Below, one piece after another: positions 45,034 through 54,609 of a stretch of DNA of 64,000 nt; position 1 is the first letter of the stretch, and every line of letters begins with the position of its first letter. The DNA is taken from positions 186,001 to 250,000 of the forward strand of contig NZ_JMKU01000008.1 of the NCBI RefSeq assembly GCF_000687165.1. Direction: 5' to 3'. The notes below the pieces were generated by a model. It saw nothing but the letters and a program-made list of their open reading frames with translations, had not been told where the DNA came from and searched no databases. The DNA comes from Paracidovorax oryzae ATCC 19882 (GTDB lineage: Bacteria; Pseudomonadota; Gammaproteobacteria; Burkholderiales; Burkholderiaceae_C). The translations under genes and the position numbers were made by a program.

Positions 45034-46223
45034 GTCGGCGGGCCTCGGAACGCGGCGATGCCCAGCAGCGCGGCTGCCTGCAGCGCCGTGGCGCGCGCGG
45101 CTTCAGCGGTGGGCGCGGTGACGTTCAGGTGGCCCATCTTGCGGCCCGGCTTGGCCTCGGCCTTGCCGTACAGGTGCAGGTGCGTGCCCGGCAGTGCCAG
45201 CACGGCGGCCCAGTCGGGCGTGCTGGCCGCCGCCCCGCGGGCGAACCAGAGGTCGCCCAGCAGGTTCAGCATCACGGCGGCGCTGTGCTGGCGCGGCGGC
45301 ACCAATGGCAGCCGGGCCATGGCGCGCACCTGCAGCTCGAATTGCGATACATCGCAGGCGTTCTGGCTGTAGTGGCCGCTGTTGTGGGGGCGCGGCGCGA
45401 TCTCGTTGACCACCAGGGAGCCGTCTTCGAGGACGAAGAATTCCACGCACAGCACGCCCGTGTAGCCCAGCTCCTCAGCGACGGACCGGGCCGCCGCGAC
45501 GGCCTGCCGTGCGACCGGCTCCGGCACGTTGCCTGCATGCACTTCGGTCACCGCCAGGATGCCGTCGCGGTGCAGGTTGCGCTGCACCGGCAGGTGGACA
45601 CACGCGCCGTCATGGCCGCGCGCCACGATCACCGAGCACTCGAAGGCCAGCGGCAGGCGCTTTTCCAGCACGCAGGGTACTCGGCCCATTGCTTCCCACG
45701 CGGATGCGAGCTCCTCGCGGGTGGCCACCCTGGCCTGGCCCTTGCCGTCGTAGCCGAGGCGCGCGGTCTTGAGGATGCCCGGCAGGAGCGCCGCAGGGAC
45801 GTCTTCCAGCTGCCCCTGCGTCTCAATCACGGCGTAGGGCGCGCACGGCACGCCGCACTGCACGAAATGCGCCTTCTCCCGCGCGCGGTCCTGGGCAATC
45901 GCCACGGCGTCGGCCGCGGGCGCCACGGGACGCTCGGCACCGAGCATGCGCAGCGCCTGCGCGGGCACGTTCTCGAACTCCGTGGTGACGGCATCCGACA
46001 GGGCGGCCAGGCGCGCCAGTCCGTCCGGATCCTCGTAGGCCGTCCGGATGTGGTGGTGGCTGATGCGGCCGGCAGGGCTTTCGGCGTCGGGGTCCAGGAC
46101 CGCCGTGAAGTAGCCCATGGCCTGGGCGGCATGCGCGAACATGCGGCCCAGCTGGCCGCCGCCCAGCACGCCGAGGGTGGCGCCGGGAAGGATGGGGTGC
46201 TGCGTGGAGCCGGGCATCGTCAT
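45030..46223 (-). CDS. purK: N5-carboxyaminoimidazole ribonucleotide synthase
   Basis: 397 residues from ATG at 46223, overlapping the purE stop by ATGA. ATP-grasp fold: ATLGVLGGGQLGRMFAHAAQAMGY opens the preATP domain, LKTARLGYDGKGQ is the ATP loop, FECSVIVARG and VLCVEFFVLEDGSLVVNEIAPRPHNSGHYSQNAC contain the metal-binding and ADP residues. It converts AIR, bicarbonate and ATP to N5-CAIR. Residues LNLLGDLWF and KMGHLNVTAPTAEAA are usual near the end. It is second of three coupled genes. Confidence 0.96.
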   Translation of the reverse strand: MTMPGSTQHPILPGATLGVLGGGQLGRMFAHAAQAMGYFTAVLDPDAESPAGRISHHHIRTAYEDPDGLARLAALSDAVTTEFENVPAQALRMLGAERPVAPAADAVAIAQDRAREKAHFVQCGVPCAPYAVIETQGQLEDVPAALLPGILKTARLGYDGKGQARVATREELASAWEAMGRVPCVLEKRLPLAFECSVIVARGHDGACVHLPVQRNLHRDGILAVTEVHAGNVPEPVARQAVAAARSVAEELGYTGVLCVEFFVLEDGSLVVNEIAPRPHNSGHYSQNACDVSQFELQVRAMARLPLVPPRQHSAAVMLNLLGDLWFARGAAASTPDWAAVLALPGTHLHLYGKAEAKPGRKMGHLNVTAPTAEAARATALQAAALLGIAAFRGPPT

Positions 46224-46717
46224 GCCGCTTCGGTCGGAAGCGCCATCGCGCGGGCCGCCGCGGTCTGCTCCTGGCGGAATGCCTCCAGCCGCTCGCGCAG
46301 GGCCGGGTTCTCGCTGGCCAGCAGGGCGACGGCGAAAAGCGCCGCGTTGGCGGCGCCGGCCGTGCCGATCGCGAAGGTGGCCACCGGAATCCCCTTGGGC
46401 ATCTGCACGATGCTGTGCAGCGAATCGACGCCCTGCAGGTGCCGGCTGGCCACCGGCACGCCCAGCACGGGCACGGTGGTCTTGGCCGCCAGCATGCCCG
46501 GCAGGTGGGCCGCGCCCCCCGCGCCGGCGATGATCGCCTTCAGGCCACGCTGCGCCGCCGACTCGGCATAGGCGAACATGTCGTCGGGCATCCGGTGTGC
46601 CGAGACCACGCGTGCTTCGTGGGCGATGTCGAATTGCTGGAGAATCTGCACTGCGTGTTGCATGGTCTCCCAGTCGCTGCTGGAGCCCATGACCACGCCG
46701 ATCTGGATGGGTTTCAT
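46220..46717 (-). CDS. purE: N5-carboxyaminoimidazole ribonucleotide mutase
   Basis: 165 residues. IGVVMGSSSDWETMQHAVQIL, the SSSDW signature, is followed by VVSAHRMPDDMFAYAE, IIAGAGGAAHLPGMLAAKTTVPVLGVPV and SIVQMPKGIPVATFAIG, the full class I PurE pattern. It rearranges N5-CAIR to CAIR in purine synthesis. First gene of the purE-purK-sua5 unit; the related purC lies further upstream on the same strand, with two genes of opposite orientation between. Confidence 0.97.
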   Translation of the reverse strand: MKPIQIGVVMGSSSDWETMQHAVQILQQFDIAHEARVVSAHRMPDDMFAYAESAAQRGLKAIIAGAGGAAHLPGMLAAKTTVPVLGVPVASRHLQGVDSLHSIVQMPKGIPVATFAIGTAGAANAALFAVALLASENPALRERLEAFRQEQTAAARAMALPTEAA

Positions 46718-46800
46718 GTGGAGTGGGGCTGCGCGCCGCGCGCACCCGCCTGAGTGGAACCCGGGATTTTACTTTTGGCGCGCCCCGCCTGCTGCACACA

Positions 46801-47709
46801 ATGATCGACGTCACCGTAGAGAATTTCGAAGCCGAGGTCATCGCCGCCTCGATGGAAGTGCCCGTCCTGGTGGACTTCTGGGCCCCATGGTGCGGCCCCT
46901 GCAAGTCGCTCGGCCCCATCCTCGAGAAGCTGGAAACCGAGTACGCGGGCCGTTTCAAGCTCGTGAAGATCGATTCCGACCAGGAGCAGCAGATCGCCGG
47001 CATGTTCGGCATCCGCAGCATTCCCACCTGCGTGCTGGTGATGAACGGCCAGCCCGTGGACGGTTTCATGGGCGCGCAGCCCGAGGGACAGGTCCGCGCC
47101 TTCCTCGACAAGCACGTGCCCAGCGCCGATGAACTGCTGGCCGAGGCCGAGGAAGAGGCCGCCCAGGAGGCGCTCGAGGATGGCGACACCGACACTGCCC
47201 TCGAAAAGCTCCAGCATGCCGTCGCCACCGACCCCGCGAACGACGACGCGCGCTTCGACTACGTGAAGCTGCTGCTGCAGCTCGGACGCGTGGACGACGC
47301 CAAGGTCGCCTTCGCGCCCGTCATCGCCAAGGCCGCCGGCTCGCGCCGGCTCGGCGCGCTCAAGGTGTGGATGGACGCGATCGACGCCGCCGAAGGCGCC
47401 CCGGACGCCGCCGCCGCGGAAGCCGCTTTCGCGCAGAGGATCAGCGCCAACAAGCGGGACTTCGACGCGCGCTTCGAACGCGCCCGGTGGCTCATCGCCC
47501 GGCAGCGCTGGACGGACGCCATGGACGAACTGCTGGAAATCCTCATGCGCGACAAGGCCTGGAACGACGAGGCTGCGCGCAAGACCTACGTCGCCGTCCT
47601 CGAGATCATCGAGCCCCCCCGCGTGAAGGTCGCAGAAGGGCAGATCCCCCCGGAGGATCCGGTCGTGGCCACCTACCGGCGCCGCCTCTCCAGCGTGGTG
47701 CTGAGCTGA
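46801..47709 (+). CDS. cnoX: Thioredoxin-TPR fusion co-chaperone (CnoX/YbbN-like)
   Basis: 302 residues from ATG at 46801. Thioredoxin domain residues 1-105: VDFWAPWCGPCKSLGPIL carries an intact WCGPC active site, then KIDSDQEQQIAGMFGIRSIPTCVLVMNG with the cis-Pro. Residues 110-300 form tetratricopeptide-like helices (ALEDGDTDTALEKLQHAVATDPANDDARFDYVKLLLQLGRVDDA). CnoX protects proteins from oxidation and transfers them to GroEL; E. coli YbbN lacks the WCGPC pair, whereas this protein should be redox active. It is divergent from purE. Confidence 0.9.
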   Translation: MIDVTVENFEAEVIAASMEVPVLVDFWAPWCGPCKSLGPILEKLETEYAGRFKLVKIDSDQEQQIAGMFGIRSIPTCVLVMNGQPVDGFMGAQPEGQVRAFLDKHVPSADELLAEAEEEAAQEALEDGDTDTALEKLQHAVATDPANDDARFDYVKLLLQLGRVDDAKVAFAPVIAKAAGSRRLGALKVWMDAIDAAEGAPDAAAAEAAFAQRISANKRDFDARFERARWLIARQRWTDAMDELLEILMRDKAWNDEAARKTYVAVLEIIEPPRVKVAEGQIPPEDPVVATYRRRLSSVVLS

Positions 47710-47719
47710 TGTGACGGGC

Positions 47720-48574
47720 ATGGCGCGCACCGCGCGCGCACTCGATGACCGCCGCGCCGGAATGTGGCGGCATTCCCGCCGCGCGGGTTGGCTCGCGATG
47801 GCCGTGCTGGCGATGTGCGCCACGGGCTGCGGCATCCTGCCCCCGCCGCCCGATGCCGTGGTGACGGGGCTTGCCTATGCCCGGCAGCGCATCTTCATCC
47901 CGTCGGGTGGTGTGTTCGAGGTGGACGTCCTGGACGTGACCGATGCGGATGCACCGCCTGTCATCGTCGGGCGCCAGACCCTGGAAGAGTTCGAGCGGCT
48001 GCCGGTGACGCTGCGCATTCCCTACCGCTCCGCGCAGGTGGTGCCCGACCGGCGGTACGTCGTCCGTGCCATGGTCTCGGTGAACGGCATTGCCTGGATG
48101 GCGAGTGAAGGGGTGAATCCGCTGCAGCGCGATCCCGCCTACCGCCACGTGGACGTGCTGCTGCAGCCGCTGCCGCGCAACGCTGGTACCGAACAGGCCG
48201 CGGTACCGCTCGCGCAAACCTACTGGAAGCTCACGGAAGTGGACGGAATGGCGGTCCCGCCCGCCCCTGCCGGCCGGCCGCAGGCGCATCTGGTTGTGCA
48301 GCCACAGGAAGGGCGGATCACGGGATCCGGCGGCTGCAATCCCTTCATCGCCGCCTACGAGATGTCCGGAGCCGAGCTGCGCGTCGGTTCCATCGATTCG
48401 GGGTTGCGGCTGTGCTTCGATACCGGGCTGGCCGAAGGGCTGTACCTGGAGGCGCTGCGCGCCGCGGAGCATTACCGCATCGAGGGGCGGCAGCTCGTGC
48501 TCGCCCGGGAGGGCGGGCCGGGCAAGGAAAAGATCCTGCTGCGCTTCGAGGCTCCCGAACTGCGCCTGAAGTGA
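47720..48574 (+). CDS. META/HslJ-domain lipoprotein with YbaY-like N-terminal domain
   Basis: 284 residues from ATG at 47720; ATG at 47762 gives a more typical short lipoprotein signal (MWRHSRRAGWLAMAVLAMCATGC). The mature N-terminal domain resembles the YbaY/type III secretion-lipoprotein beta fold (GGVFEVDVLDVTDADAPPVIVGRQTLEE, IPYRSAQVVPDRRYVVRAMVSVNG). The C-terminal third is a META domain: AQTYWKLTEVDGMAV, EGRITGSGGCNPFIAAYEMSG and LEALRAAEHYRIEGRQLVL, with the usual GCN motif. HslJ-like proteins are heat-inducible outer-membrane lipoproteins. Its start is 10 bases after cnoX, so they may be co-transcribed. Confidence 0.84.
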   Translation: MARTARALDDRRAGMWRHSRRAGWLAMAVLAMCATGCGILPPPPDAVVTGLAYARQRIFIPSGGVFEVDVLDVTDADAPPVIVGRQTLEEFERLPVTLRIPYRSAQVVPDRRYVVRAMVSVNGIAWMASEGVNPLQRDPAYRHVDVLLQPLPRNAGTEQAAVPLAQTYWKLTEVDGMAVPPAPAGRPQAHLVVQPQEGRITGSGGCNPFIAAYEMSGAELRVGSIDSGLRLCFDTGLAEGLYLEALRAAEHYRIEGRQLVLAREGGPGKEKILLRFEAPELRLK

Positions 48575-48605
48575 CGCAGCGGGCACGCGGACGCAGCCGG
48601 CTCAG

Positions 48606-49532
48606 TCACTGACCGCCGGTCAGGCGCTCCAGGGCCTCGCGGTACTTCGCGGCCGTCTTCTCAATCACCTCGCGGGGCAGGCGCGGCGCGGGCGCGGACT
48701 TGTTCCACGGGGCGCCGTTCACCTGGGCCTGCTCCAGCCAGTCGCGCACGAACTGCTTGTCGTAGCTGGGCGGATTCTCCCCGGCGGCCAGGGCCGCCTC
48801 ATAGCCTTCCACGGGCCAGTAGCGCGAGCTGTCGGGGGTGAGCACCTCGTCCATCAGCACCAGAGTGCCGTCGGGAGCCAGGCCGAACTCGAACTTGGTG
48901 TCGGCAATGATCATGCCCTTTTCGAGGGCGATCGCGGCCGCGGCCTCGTACAGCGCAATGCTCGTGTCGCGGATCTTCGTGGCCAGGTCGATGCCCACCA
49001 TCTCCACGGTGCGCTCGAAGGTGATGTTCTCGTCATGCTCGCCCACGGCTGCCTTGGCGGCGGGCGTGTAGATGGGCTGCGGCAGGCGGGAAGCGTTCGT
49101 CAGCCCGTCGGGCAACTGCACGCCGCAGACCGAGCGGCTGGCCTGGTACTCCTTCCAGCCGCTGCCCGCGAGATAGCCGCGCACCACGGCCTCGACGGGA
49201 ATCGGGCGCAGCCGCTGCACGAGCATGGAACGGCCGCGCACCTGCGCGGCTTCTTCGGACGACACCACGCTTTCCGGCGCTTCGCCCGTCAGGTGGTTGG
49301 GGCAGAGATGGCCGAGTTTGTCGAACCAGAACAGCGCCATCTTCGTCAGCAGTTCGCCCTTGCCCGGGATCGGCTCGCCCATGATGACGTCGAAGGCCGA
49401 GATCCGGTCGCTCGCCACCATGAGGATCCGGTCATCACCCACGGCGTAGTTGTCGCGGACCTTGCCGCGTGCGAGCAGCGGCAGCGAGGCCAGGGACGAG
49501 GTATGCAGGGCGGAGGGGCTGGGCAGGGTCAT
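48606..49532 (-). CDS. purC: SAICAR synthase
   Basis: 308 residues from ATG at 49532. [41 protein letters not shown] is the conserved start; [42 protein letters not shown] and [13 protein letters not shown] follow, the eukaryote-like longer PurC type seen in many betaproteobacteria. It joins CAIR with aspartate. It is on the same strand as purE-purK but separated from them by cnoX and a lipoprotein gene on the opposite strand. Confidence 0.96.
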   Translation of the reverse strand: MTLPSPSALHTSSLASLPLLARGKVRDNYAVGDDRILMVASDRISAFDVIMGEPIPGKGELLTKMALFWFDKLGHLCPNHLTGEAPESVVSSEEAAQVRGRSMLVQRLRPIPVEAVVRGYLAGSGWKEYQASRSVCGVQLPDGLTNASRLPQPIYTPAAKAAVGEHDENITFERTVEMVGIDLATKIRDTSIALYEAAAAIALEKGMIIADTKFEFGLAPDGTLVLMDEVLTPDSSRYWPVEGYEAALAAGENPPSYDKQFVRDWLEQAQVNGAPWNKSAPAPRLPREVIEKTAAKYREALERLTGGQ

Positions 49533-49822
49533 GGTGTGAAAAGGGTTGCAAGCGGTAATCCGGCCCCGTGCCGAGAAGCGCGCCGGGACTGCCCGGATTC
49601 TAGGGCGCGCCCTGCCGTACAGCCTGTGCATTGTGCGCCCGTCCCGCAGCCCGGTCACCTGTAACAGCAGTATCCCCGGCCGTGCCGCGGTCAGGATTGC
49701 ATTTCCCGGCAGTGGCGCGCATAGTGGATTCGACAGCGCATGCATGAGCTCCCTTCCGTCGAGCCGCCACCTCGGTCGCCGAGGCGACGGCGTTTACTTC
49801 AACGTGCCAAGGAGACTTGTTT

Positions 49823-50155
49823 ATGAATCTGACGATCAGCGGCCACCACCTTGAGGTCACCCCCGCCCTGCGCAGCTATGTGACGGGCAAGCTGGACCGG
49901 ATCAGCCGGCACTTCGACCAGGTGGTTGACGTGAAGGTGCTTCTCACCGTCGAAAAGCAGAAGGAGAAGGAGAAGCGCCAGCGCGCTGAATGCAATGTGC
50001 ATGTCAAGGGCAACGACCTGTTCGCCGAGAGTTCGCACTCCGACCTCTACGCTGCGGTGGATGAACTGGTGGACAAGCTCGACCGGCAGGTCGTGCGCCA
50101 CAAGGACCGCCTGCAGGACCACCATTGCGCCATCAAGCGGGCACAGCCGGCGTGA
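49823..50155 (+). CDS. hpf: Ribosome hibernation promoting factor, short form
   Basis: 110 residues, ATG at 49823 with AAGGAG 9 bases upstream. [32 protein letters not shown], then [33 protein letters not shown] and [28 protein letters not shown], the complete S30AE fold without the C-terminal extension of long HPF. It dimerises ribosomes in stationary phase. The following genes ptsN and hprK form the usual rpoN-linked neighbourhood, although rpoN is not upstream here. The 290 bases ahead contain no gene. Confidence 0.94.
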   Translation: MNLTISGHHLEVTPALRSYVTGKLDRISRHFDQVVDVKVLLTVEKQKEKEKRQRAECNVHVKGNDLFAESSHSDLYAAVDELVDKLDRQVVRHKDRLQDHHCAIKRAQPA

Positions 50156-50229
50156 CCGCGAACACGAATTGAACGTCAAGGATTCCACTCGGCGGGATTG
50201 ACCGGCCTTCACCCCCGGTATCTCCCGCA

Positions 50230-50253
50230 AAGCCGCCACAAAGGCGGCTTTTT
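50230..50253 (+). terminator. Rho-independent terminator after hpf
   Basis: Eight-bp stem AAGCCGCC/GGCGGCTT (50230-50237 with 50243-50250), loop ACAAA, with the T-run 50249-50253. It lies 75 bases beyond the hpf stop and separates hpf from ptsN. Confidence 0.85.
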
Positions 50254-50320
50254 CATGCCCCTTTTCGGGGGCTCAGGGTTTATGCTAAGGGGTGCATAAT
50301 CGCAATCGCAACCCTTCACC

Positions 50321-50791
50321 ATGAACCGTCTAGCTTCCATATTGCCGGCCGCTCAAGTGCTCGTGAGCGTCGATGCCACCAGCAAAAAGCGTGCTTTCGA
50401 GGAGGCGGGGCTGTTGTTCGAGAGCCAGCACGGCCTCTCTCGCGCACTCATCACCGACAGTCTCTTTGCCCGGGAGCGCCTGGGTTCGACCGGGCTGGGC
50501 CACGGTGTTGCGATTCCCCACGGACGCATCAAGGGGCTGAAGGCCCCCATGGCGGCCGTTTTCCAGCTGGCGCATCCCATCGGCTTCGACGCACCCGACG
50601 AGCAGCCCGTGGGCCTGCTCATCTTCCTGCTCGTGCCGGAGGCCGCCACGCAGAAGCACCTCGAAATCCTTTCGGAGATCGCGGAGCTGCTGAGCGACGG
50701 CCCGCTGCGCGAGCGCATCAAGGCCTCCACCGACGCGGCCGAGCTCCACGGTCTCATCGCCGGCTGGCAATCCGCACAGGCCACCGCGTGA
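50321..50791 (+). CDS. ptsN: Nitrogen-PTS EIIA component
   Basis: 156 residues. [32 protein letters not shown] is the EIIA-Ntr start; the phosphorylated His lies in [16 protein letters not shown] (near residue 66). [33 protein letters not shown] completes the EIIA fold. It receives phosphate from NPr and regulates potassium uptake and nitrogen/carbon balance. Followed after 34 bases by hprK, which supports operation of a PTS phosphorelay with HPr kinase in this organism; trkA at the window end is a potassium-uptake gene of the kind regulated by EIIA-Ntr. Confidence 0.95.
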   Translation: MNRLASILPAAQVLVSVDATSKKRAFEEAGLLFESQHGLSRALITDSLFARERLGSTGLGHGVAIPHGRIKGLKAPMAAVFQLAHPIGFDAPDEQPVGLLIFLLVPEAATQKHLEILSEIAELLSDGPLRERIKASTDAAELHGLIAGWQSAQATA

Positions 50792-50825
50792 CCCCATCCT
50801 TCACCGCTGCAACGGTGCGCAACAC

Positions 50826-51782
50826 GTGAAACCCAACGTCGTCAGCGCCGATGTCCTCTTCGAGGCCTTCCGCTCTGCATTGAAGTGGGAGTGGGTGGCC
50901 GGCCTCGGAGCCTCCGAGCGCCGTTTCGACGAGGTCGCCGTGCGGTCCGCCCGCTCCGGTGCCGATCTGGTCGGCTACCTGAACTACATCCATCCCTACC
51001 GGGTGCAGATACTGGGCGAACGCGAGATCGCCTACCTCGTCAACGCCACGCCCGAGGACTGCAAGCGCCGCATCGCGCGCATCGTCACGCTGGAGCCGCC
51101 GGTGCTCGTGCTGGCCGACAGCCAGATGGCGCCCGATGCGTTGCTGTCGATGTGCGAGCGCGCGCAGATCCCGATGTTCGCCACGCACGAATCGTCGGCC
51201 TTCGTCATCGACGTGCTCCGGGCCTACCTGTCCAAGCACTTCGCCGACCGGATCACCATGCACGGCGTGTTCATGGACATCCTGGGGCTGGGCGTGCTCA
51301 TCACGGGCGAGTCCGGCCTGGGCAAGAGCGAGCTAGGGCTGGAGCTCATCTCCCGGGGCAACGGGCTGGTCGCGGACGACGCGGTGGATTTCTTCCGCAT
51401 CAACCAGACCACCATCGAGGGCAAATGTCCCGACCTGCTGCAGAACCTGCTGGAAGTGCGCGGCATCGGCCTGCTGGACATCCGGGCCATCTTCGGCGAG
51501 ACGGCGGTGCGCCGGAAGATGCGCCTGCGCCTGATCGTGCATCTCGTGCGCAAGGAAACGCTGGAGCGCGAGTACGAACGCCTGCCCTACGAGCCCCTCA
51601 CCCAGGACGTGCTGGGCGTGCCCGTGCTCAAGGTGGTGATCCAGGTCGTGGCGGGGCGCAACATCGCCGTGCTGGTGGAGGCGGCGGTGCGCAACACCAT
51701 CCTCAACCTGCGCGGCATCGATACCTACCAGGAATTCGTAGAGCGCCACCGGCGCGCCATGGAACAGCGGGACGGATCCTGA
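50826..51782 (+). CDS. hprK: HPr kinase/phosphorylase
   Basis: 318 residues from GTG at 50826. The N-terminal domain is followed by the Walker A motif [29 protein letters not shown] (near residue 160) and the HprK signature [32 protein letters not shown] (near 205). [23 protein letters not shown] is the conserved C-terminal helix region. It phosphorylates the regulatory Ser of HPr. In proteobacteria it occurs next to ptsN as here. The start is GTG with no strong ribosome site; coupling with ptsN is likely. Confidence 0.95.
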   Translation: MKPNVVSADVLFEAFRSALKWEWVAGLGASERRFDEVAVRSARSGADLVGYLNYIHPYRVQILGEREIAYLVNATPEDCKRRIARIVTLEPPVLVLADSQMAPDALLSMCERAQIPMFATHESSAFVIDVLRAYLSKHFADRITMHGVFMDILGLGVLITGESGLGKSELGLELISRGNGLVADDAVDFFRINQTTIEGKCPDLLQNLLEVRGIGLLDIRAIFGETAVRRKMRLRLIVHLVRKETLEREYERLPYEPLTQDVLGVPVLKVVIQVVAGRNIAVLVEAAVRNTILNLRGIDTYQEFVERHRRAMEQRDGS

Positions 51783-51838
51783 GGGAGGCCGCCGCCCGCC
51801 CGCCCGGCACGAAGCGGGGCGGTGGCCGATGCAGGTGG

Positions 51839-52276
51839 TCAGCGGCCGGAGCCGGACGATGCCTTCGCCGCGCAGGTGGCGCACTGGCCATAGAGAGCCA
51901 TGGAGTGGTCCTGCACCACCCAGCCCTTGGCCTTGGCCACGAGCTGCTGGCGTTTCTCGATCTCGGGATCGAAGAATTCCTCGACCTTGCCGCAGACCAT
52001 GCAGATGAAGTGGTCGTGGTGCTGGCCTTCGTTCAGCTCGTACACCGCCTTGCCGCTCTCGAAATTGCTGCGGATCAGGATGCCCGCCTGCTCGAACTGG
52101 GTGAGCACGCGATAGACGGTGGCCAGGCCGATGTCGGAGCGCTCGTCCAGCAGCACGCGGAACACGTCTTCGGCCGTCATGTGGCGCTGGGCGCCCTTCT
52201 GGAAGATCTCGAGGATCTTCAGGCGGGGCAGGGTGGCCTTGAGCCCGGTGCTCTTGAGTTCGTCGATGTTCGTCAT
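51839..52276 (-). CDS. fur: Ferric uptake regulator
   Basis: 145 residues from ATG at 52276. Winged helix: [54 protein letters not shown]; metal sites in [22 protein letters not shown] (His-rich HHDHF and the CxxC pair) and QCATCAAK, the C-terminal structural zinc CxxC. It represses iron uptake genes; a Fur-like box ahead of the ABC importer at 23761 is a candidate target in this same window. Divergent from bamE, the classical beta/gamma arrangement. Confidence 0.96.
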   Translation of the reverse strand: MTNIDELKSTGLKATLPRLKILEIFQKGAQRHMTAEDVFRVLLDERSDIGLATVYRVLTQFEQAGILIRSNFESGKAVYELNEGQHHDHFICMVCGKVEEFFDPEIEKRQQLVAKAKGWVVQDHSMALYGQCATCAAKASSGSGR

Positions 52277-52331
52277 GACAGGGTCCTTCGGTGTGCCAGG
52301 GGCGCGCGCCAAGGCCTGGAAGACCAGCCGC

Positions 52332-52337
52332 TACAAT
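52332..52337 (+). promoter_or_regulatory. Candidate -10 element of the bamE promoter
   Basis: TACAAT in the 79-base region between fur and bamE, 18 bases before the bamE start, is a near-consensus -10 hexamer; the following bases (CGATCATATCG) are AT-rich for this genome. No clear -35 partner is visible, so this is tentative. Confidence 0.4.
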
Positions 52338-52355
52338 GGTCCGATCATATCGTCT

Positions 52356-52925
52356 ATGCCTATTTCCATGTCCGTCCACGCCCATCGCAGCGCCCGCATG
52401 GGCCTGATCCTGTTGCTCGGCACGGGCCTTTCGGCCTGCGGCAGCTTCGATAGCGCCAGCAACCGCATCGCGAGCATGATCACGCCCTACAAGGTCGAGG
52501 TGGTGCAGGGCAATTTCGTCTCCCGCGAGCAGGTCGAGGCGCTGCAGCCCGGCATGTCGCGCCAGCAGGTGAAGGAAATCCTCGGCACGCCCCTGGTGAC
52601 CAGCCTGTTCCATGCCGACCGCTGGGACTACGTCTTCACCCTCAAGCGGCCCGGGGTCGAGGCCCAGTCCCGCAAGCTGACGGTGTTCTTCAAGAACGAC
52701 GCCTTCGAGCGCGTCGAGGGCGACGAGATGCCCACCGAGGCCGAATTCGTCGCCACGCTCGGCACGTCGCGCAAGACCAAGCCCAAGGTGCCGCAGCTCG
52801 AGGCCACGCCGGAGCAGCTCGCCAAGTACCCCAAGGCCGCCACCGCCACGCTGCCGGAGCCGGCCGATTCCGCGGTGCCGCCTCCGCCGTCGAGCTACCC
52901 TCCGCTCGAATCCACCACCCGCTGA
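52356..52925 (+). CDS. bamE: Outer membrane assembly lipoprotein BamE (OmlA/SmpA)
   Basis: 189 residues from ATG at 52356 (another ATG 12 bases on). The signal ends in [13 protein letters not shown], lipidated Cys near residue 28. The SmpA/OmlA domain follows: [50 protein letters not shown], then [16 protein letters not shown]. It is part of the BAM complex that inserts outer-membrane proteins such as the usher and OmpW of this window. The Pro/Ala-rich C-terminal tail of about 60 residues is longer than in E. coli. Divergent from fur and followed by dapB. Confidence 0.94.
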   Translation: MPISMSVHAHRSARMGLILLLGTGLSACGSFDSASNRIASMITPYKVEVVQGNFVSREQVEALQPGMSRQQVKEILGTPLVTSLFHADRWDYVFTLKRPGVEAQSRKLTVFFKNDAFERVEGDEMPTEAEFVATLGTSRKTKPKVPQLEATPEQLAKYPKAATATLPEPADSAVPPPPSSYPPLESTTR

Positions 52926-52969
52926 GCGGCTGGCGAAAGCCGCCCCTTCGAACCCTTCCTCCGCGCGCA

Positions 52970-53824
52970 ATGACCGTATCCGCTGCTTCGACCCCGTCTT
53001 CCTCCGGCACTCCGGCGCCGATACGCGTCGCCATCGCGGGGGCGTCCGGCCGCATGGGCCGCATGCTGATCGAGGCGCTGCGCGGCAGCGGCGACGAACT
53101 GGTCCTCGCGGGTGCCCTGGACGTGCCGGGCAGCCCGGCCCTGGGCACCGATGCCGCGGCCTTCCTGGGCCATGCCAGCGGCGTGGCCATCACGGCCGAC
53201 CTGAACGAAGGCCTGGCCGGCTGCGACGTGCTGATCGATTTCACCCGGCCGGAAGGCACGCTGGCCCATCTGGCGGCATGCGCGGAGCATGGCGTCAAGG
53301 CCGTGATCGGAACCACCGGCTTCACCGACGCCCAGAAGGCCGAGATCGAAACCTTCGCGCAACGCACCGCCATCGTCATGGCGCCCAACATGAGCGTGGG
53401 CGTGAACGTCACCTTCAAGCTGCTGGAGATGGCGGCCCGGGCGCTGTCCACGGGCTACGACATCGAGATCATCGAGGCCCACCACCGCCACAAGGTGGAT
53501 GCCCCCTCCGGCACGGCGCTCAAGATGGGCGAGGTCATTGCCCAGGCCCTGGGCCGCGACCTCAAGGACTGTGCCGTGTACGGCCGCGAAGGCCTGACCG
53601 GCGAGCGCGATCCGTCCACCATCGGCTTCGCCGCGGTGCGCGGCGGCGACATCGTGGGCGACCATACGGTGCTGTTCGCCGGCACGGGCGAGCGCATCGA
53701 GATCTCCCACAAGTCCTCCAGCCGCTCGGGCTATGCCCAGGGCAGCCTGCGCGCGGCCCGCTTCCTGGCGGCGCACCGCACGGGCCTGTTCGACATGTTC
53801 GACGTGCTCGGCCTGCACGGCTGA
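52970..53824 (+). CDS. dapB: 4-hydroxy-tetrahydrodipicolinate reductase
   Basis: 284 residues. NAD(P)-binding [65 protein letters not shown], and the catalytic [20 protein letters not shown] (active-site His and Lys) are all present; [20 protein letters not shown] ends the protein. It makes tetrahydrodipicolinate for lysine and meso-DAP. It lies 44 bases after bamE, so co-transcription is likely. The first 12 residues are extra to the family core. Confidence 0.96.
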   Translation: MTVSAASTPSSSGTPAPIRVAIAGASGRMGRMLIEALRGSGDELVLAGALDVPGSPALGTDAAAFLGHASGVAITADLNEGLAGCDVLIDFTRPEGTLAHLAACAEHGVKAVIGTTGFTDAQKAEIETFAQRTAIVMAPNMSVGVNVTFKLLEMAARALSTGYDIEIIEAHHRHKVDAPSGTALKMGEVIAQALGRDLKDCAVYGREGLTGERDPSTIGFAAVRGGDIVGDHTVLFAGTGERIEISHKSSSRSGYAQGSLRAARFLAAHRTGLFDMFDVLGLHG

Positions 53825-53912
53825 TCGCCTTCCACCGGCACGGTCGGCCCGGTAACGGCAGTTCCGCCCGCCCGTCCTTCCAGCCCTTCTCCTTTCTCTT
53901 GGTGGGGTATCC

Positions 53913-54581
53913 ATGAACGCGTGGCACTGGTGGCATCAGGGGGACATGGTCACCCGCATCTCGGCACTGCTGCTACTGGCCATGTCCATTGCAAGCTGGG
54001 TGGTCATCCTCTGGAAGGCGCGCCTGCTGCGGCGCGCCGTGGCCGGCGTGGAGCGGTGCACCGCGGAGTTCTGGCGTTCGCCCACGCTGGAATCGGCGCG
54101 CCAGCGTCTGGTGCCGGCCGATCCGGACGGCCTGGTACGGCCGCTGGTGGACGCTGCCGCCGGCTTGGCGGACAACGCCCAGGCCGGCTCGCTCGCCGCG
54201 AGCGGACAGCGCGCCCAGCAGCTCACGCGTGTCCTGCGCGATGCGCTTCACCGGGTCCTGGCGCGCCTGCAGTTCGGGCAGGTGCTGCTGGCCACCGTGG
54301 GCTCCACGGCGCCTTTCGTCGGCCTGCTCGGCACGGTCTGGGGCATCTACCATGCGCTCACGGCGCTGGCCGGGGGCGGGGCGGTATCGATCGATCGCGT
54401 CGCCGGTCCGGTCGGCGAGGCGCTGGTGATGACGGCGGCGGGCCTGGCAGTGGCCATTCCTGCCGTGCTGGCCTACAACCTGTTCGGGCGGTGGATCGGC
54501 CGCGTGGAAGCCGACCTCGAAGGCTTCGCCCTCGACCTGCGCGAACTGCTCCTGGACGAACCGCCGTACCGCGGCGATTGA
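53913..54581 (+). CDS. exbB: MotA/TolQ/ExbB-type proton channel protein
   Basis: 222 residues. Three membrane helices: ISALLLLAMSIASWVVIL near 15-35, then VLLATVGSTAPFVGLLGTVWGIYHAL near 125-150 (the conserved TxPxxGLLGTVxG helix) and GEALVMTAAGLAVAIPAVLAYNLF near 165-190 (with the conserved Thr). It forms the proton channel with the ExbD-type protein encoded 28 bases downstream, energising TonB or a similar periplasmic-spanning protein. No tonB is next to it, so ExbB versus TolQ subtype is not certain; ExbB is favoured because tolA/tolB are absent. Confidence 0.88.
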   Translation: MNAWHWWHQGDMVTRISALLLLAMSIASWVVILWKARLLRRAVAGVERCTAEFWRSPTLESARQRLVPADPDGLVRPLVDAAAGLADNAQAGSLAASGQRAQQLTRVLRDALHRVLARLQFGQVLLATVGSTAPFVGLLGTVWGIYHALTALAGGGAVSIDRVAGPVGEALVMTAAGLAVAIPAVLAYNLFGRWIGRVEADLEGFALDLRELLLDEPPYRGD

Positions 54582-54609
54582 CCTGCCGCCTCCAGCCCGC
54601 ACGCGACAC

